From contig CANNDP010000061.1 in the NCBI GenBank assembly GCA_947503395.1, forward strand, positions 1 through 5,325: a stretch of 5,325 nt of DNA. The letters are read 5' to 3'. Shown here in pieces: positions 5,320 to 5,325 of this stretch. Position numbers and translations under genes: made by a program. Every line of letters begins with the position of its first letter. Position 1 is the first letter of the stretch. The notes below the pieces were generated by a model. The model saw nothing but the letters and a program-made list of their open reading frames with translations. It was not told where the DNA came from and searched no databases. The DNA is from Actinomycetota bacterium. GTDB lineage: Bacteria > Actinomycetota > Actinomycetes > Nanopelagicales > Nanopelagicaceae.

Positions 5320-5325
5320 AGGATA
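5320..5325 (-). promoter_or_regulatory. Possible -10 box for a leaderless prfB mRNA
   Basis: TATCCT on the minus strand, then TAACCC, then the ATG of prfB, placing +1 on the A of ATG. The layout closely resembles that of smpB (TACCCT, TAAGCC, GTG). The window ends at this box, so the -35 region cannot be seen. Confidence 0.5.

Noticed and set aside
1..5325. A novel defence, mobile or biosynthetic system
   Set aside because: All genes belong to well-known housekeeping families in an established order; nothing in either strand suggests cargo, integrase, toxin or repeat-array features.

Overview
This window is a compact, fully co-oriented housekeeping block on the minus strand. In transcription order (right to left) it reads prfB (release factor 2), ftsE, ftsX, an S41 C-terminal-processing protease, smpB and ssrA (tmRNA). 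The tmRNA ends in a strong intrinsic terminator near the left edge. Bases 1-38, beyond that terminator, hold nothing I can identify. No mobile element, CRISPR array, tRNA or broken gene is visible, and no stretch over 300 bases lacks a gene.

The likely source is an actinobacterium. The order prfB-ftsE-ftsX-smpB-ssrA is the one known from mycobacteria and relatives. GTG starts are common here (three of five proteins), and prfB has no in-frame stop of the programmed-frameshift type. Three starts look leaderless, a frequent actinobacterial trait. Base composition is only moderate in G+C (low to mid 40s percent up to about 50 in lines sampled by eye). That is low for the phylum and fits a streamlined aquatic group such as the freshwater Nanopelagicales. 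This placement is inference, not a database result.

Region by region: 81-456 is a one-piece tmRNA with its own promoter. All four pseudoknots, the alanine acceptor stem and the tag frame (ADKTSSDYRLAA) can be traced. 554-1060 is its protein partner SmpB, preceded by an inverted repeat that overlaps both a Shine-Dalgarno and a -10-like box. 1115-2386 is a membrane-anchored PDZ/S41 protease. A spacer of 126 bases containing a structured inverted repeat separates it from ftsX. 2513-3415 and 3418-4107 are ftsX and ftsE, two bases apart and surely co-translated. 4210-5313 is a complete prfB whose start lies 12 bases from the right edge.

Two themes meet here. Translation termination and rescue are represented by prfB, smpB and ssrA. 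Envelope remodelling at division is represented by FtsE/FtsX and possibly the S41 protease. I did not find a new defence or mobile system. The points most worth a second look are the tag ending in YRLAA, the repeated '-10 box six or seven bases before the start codon' pattern, the smpB leader inverted repeat, and the ftsX-protease spacer structure.
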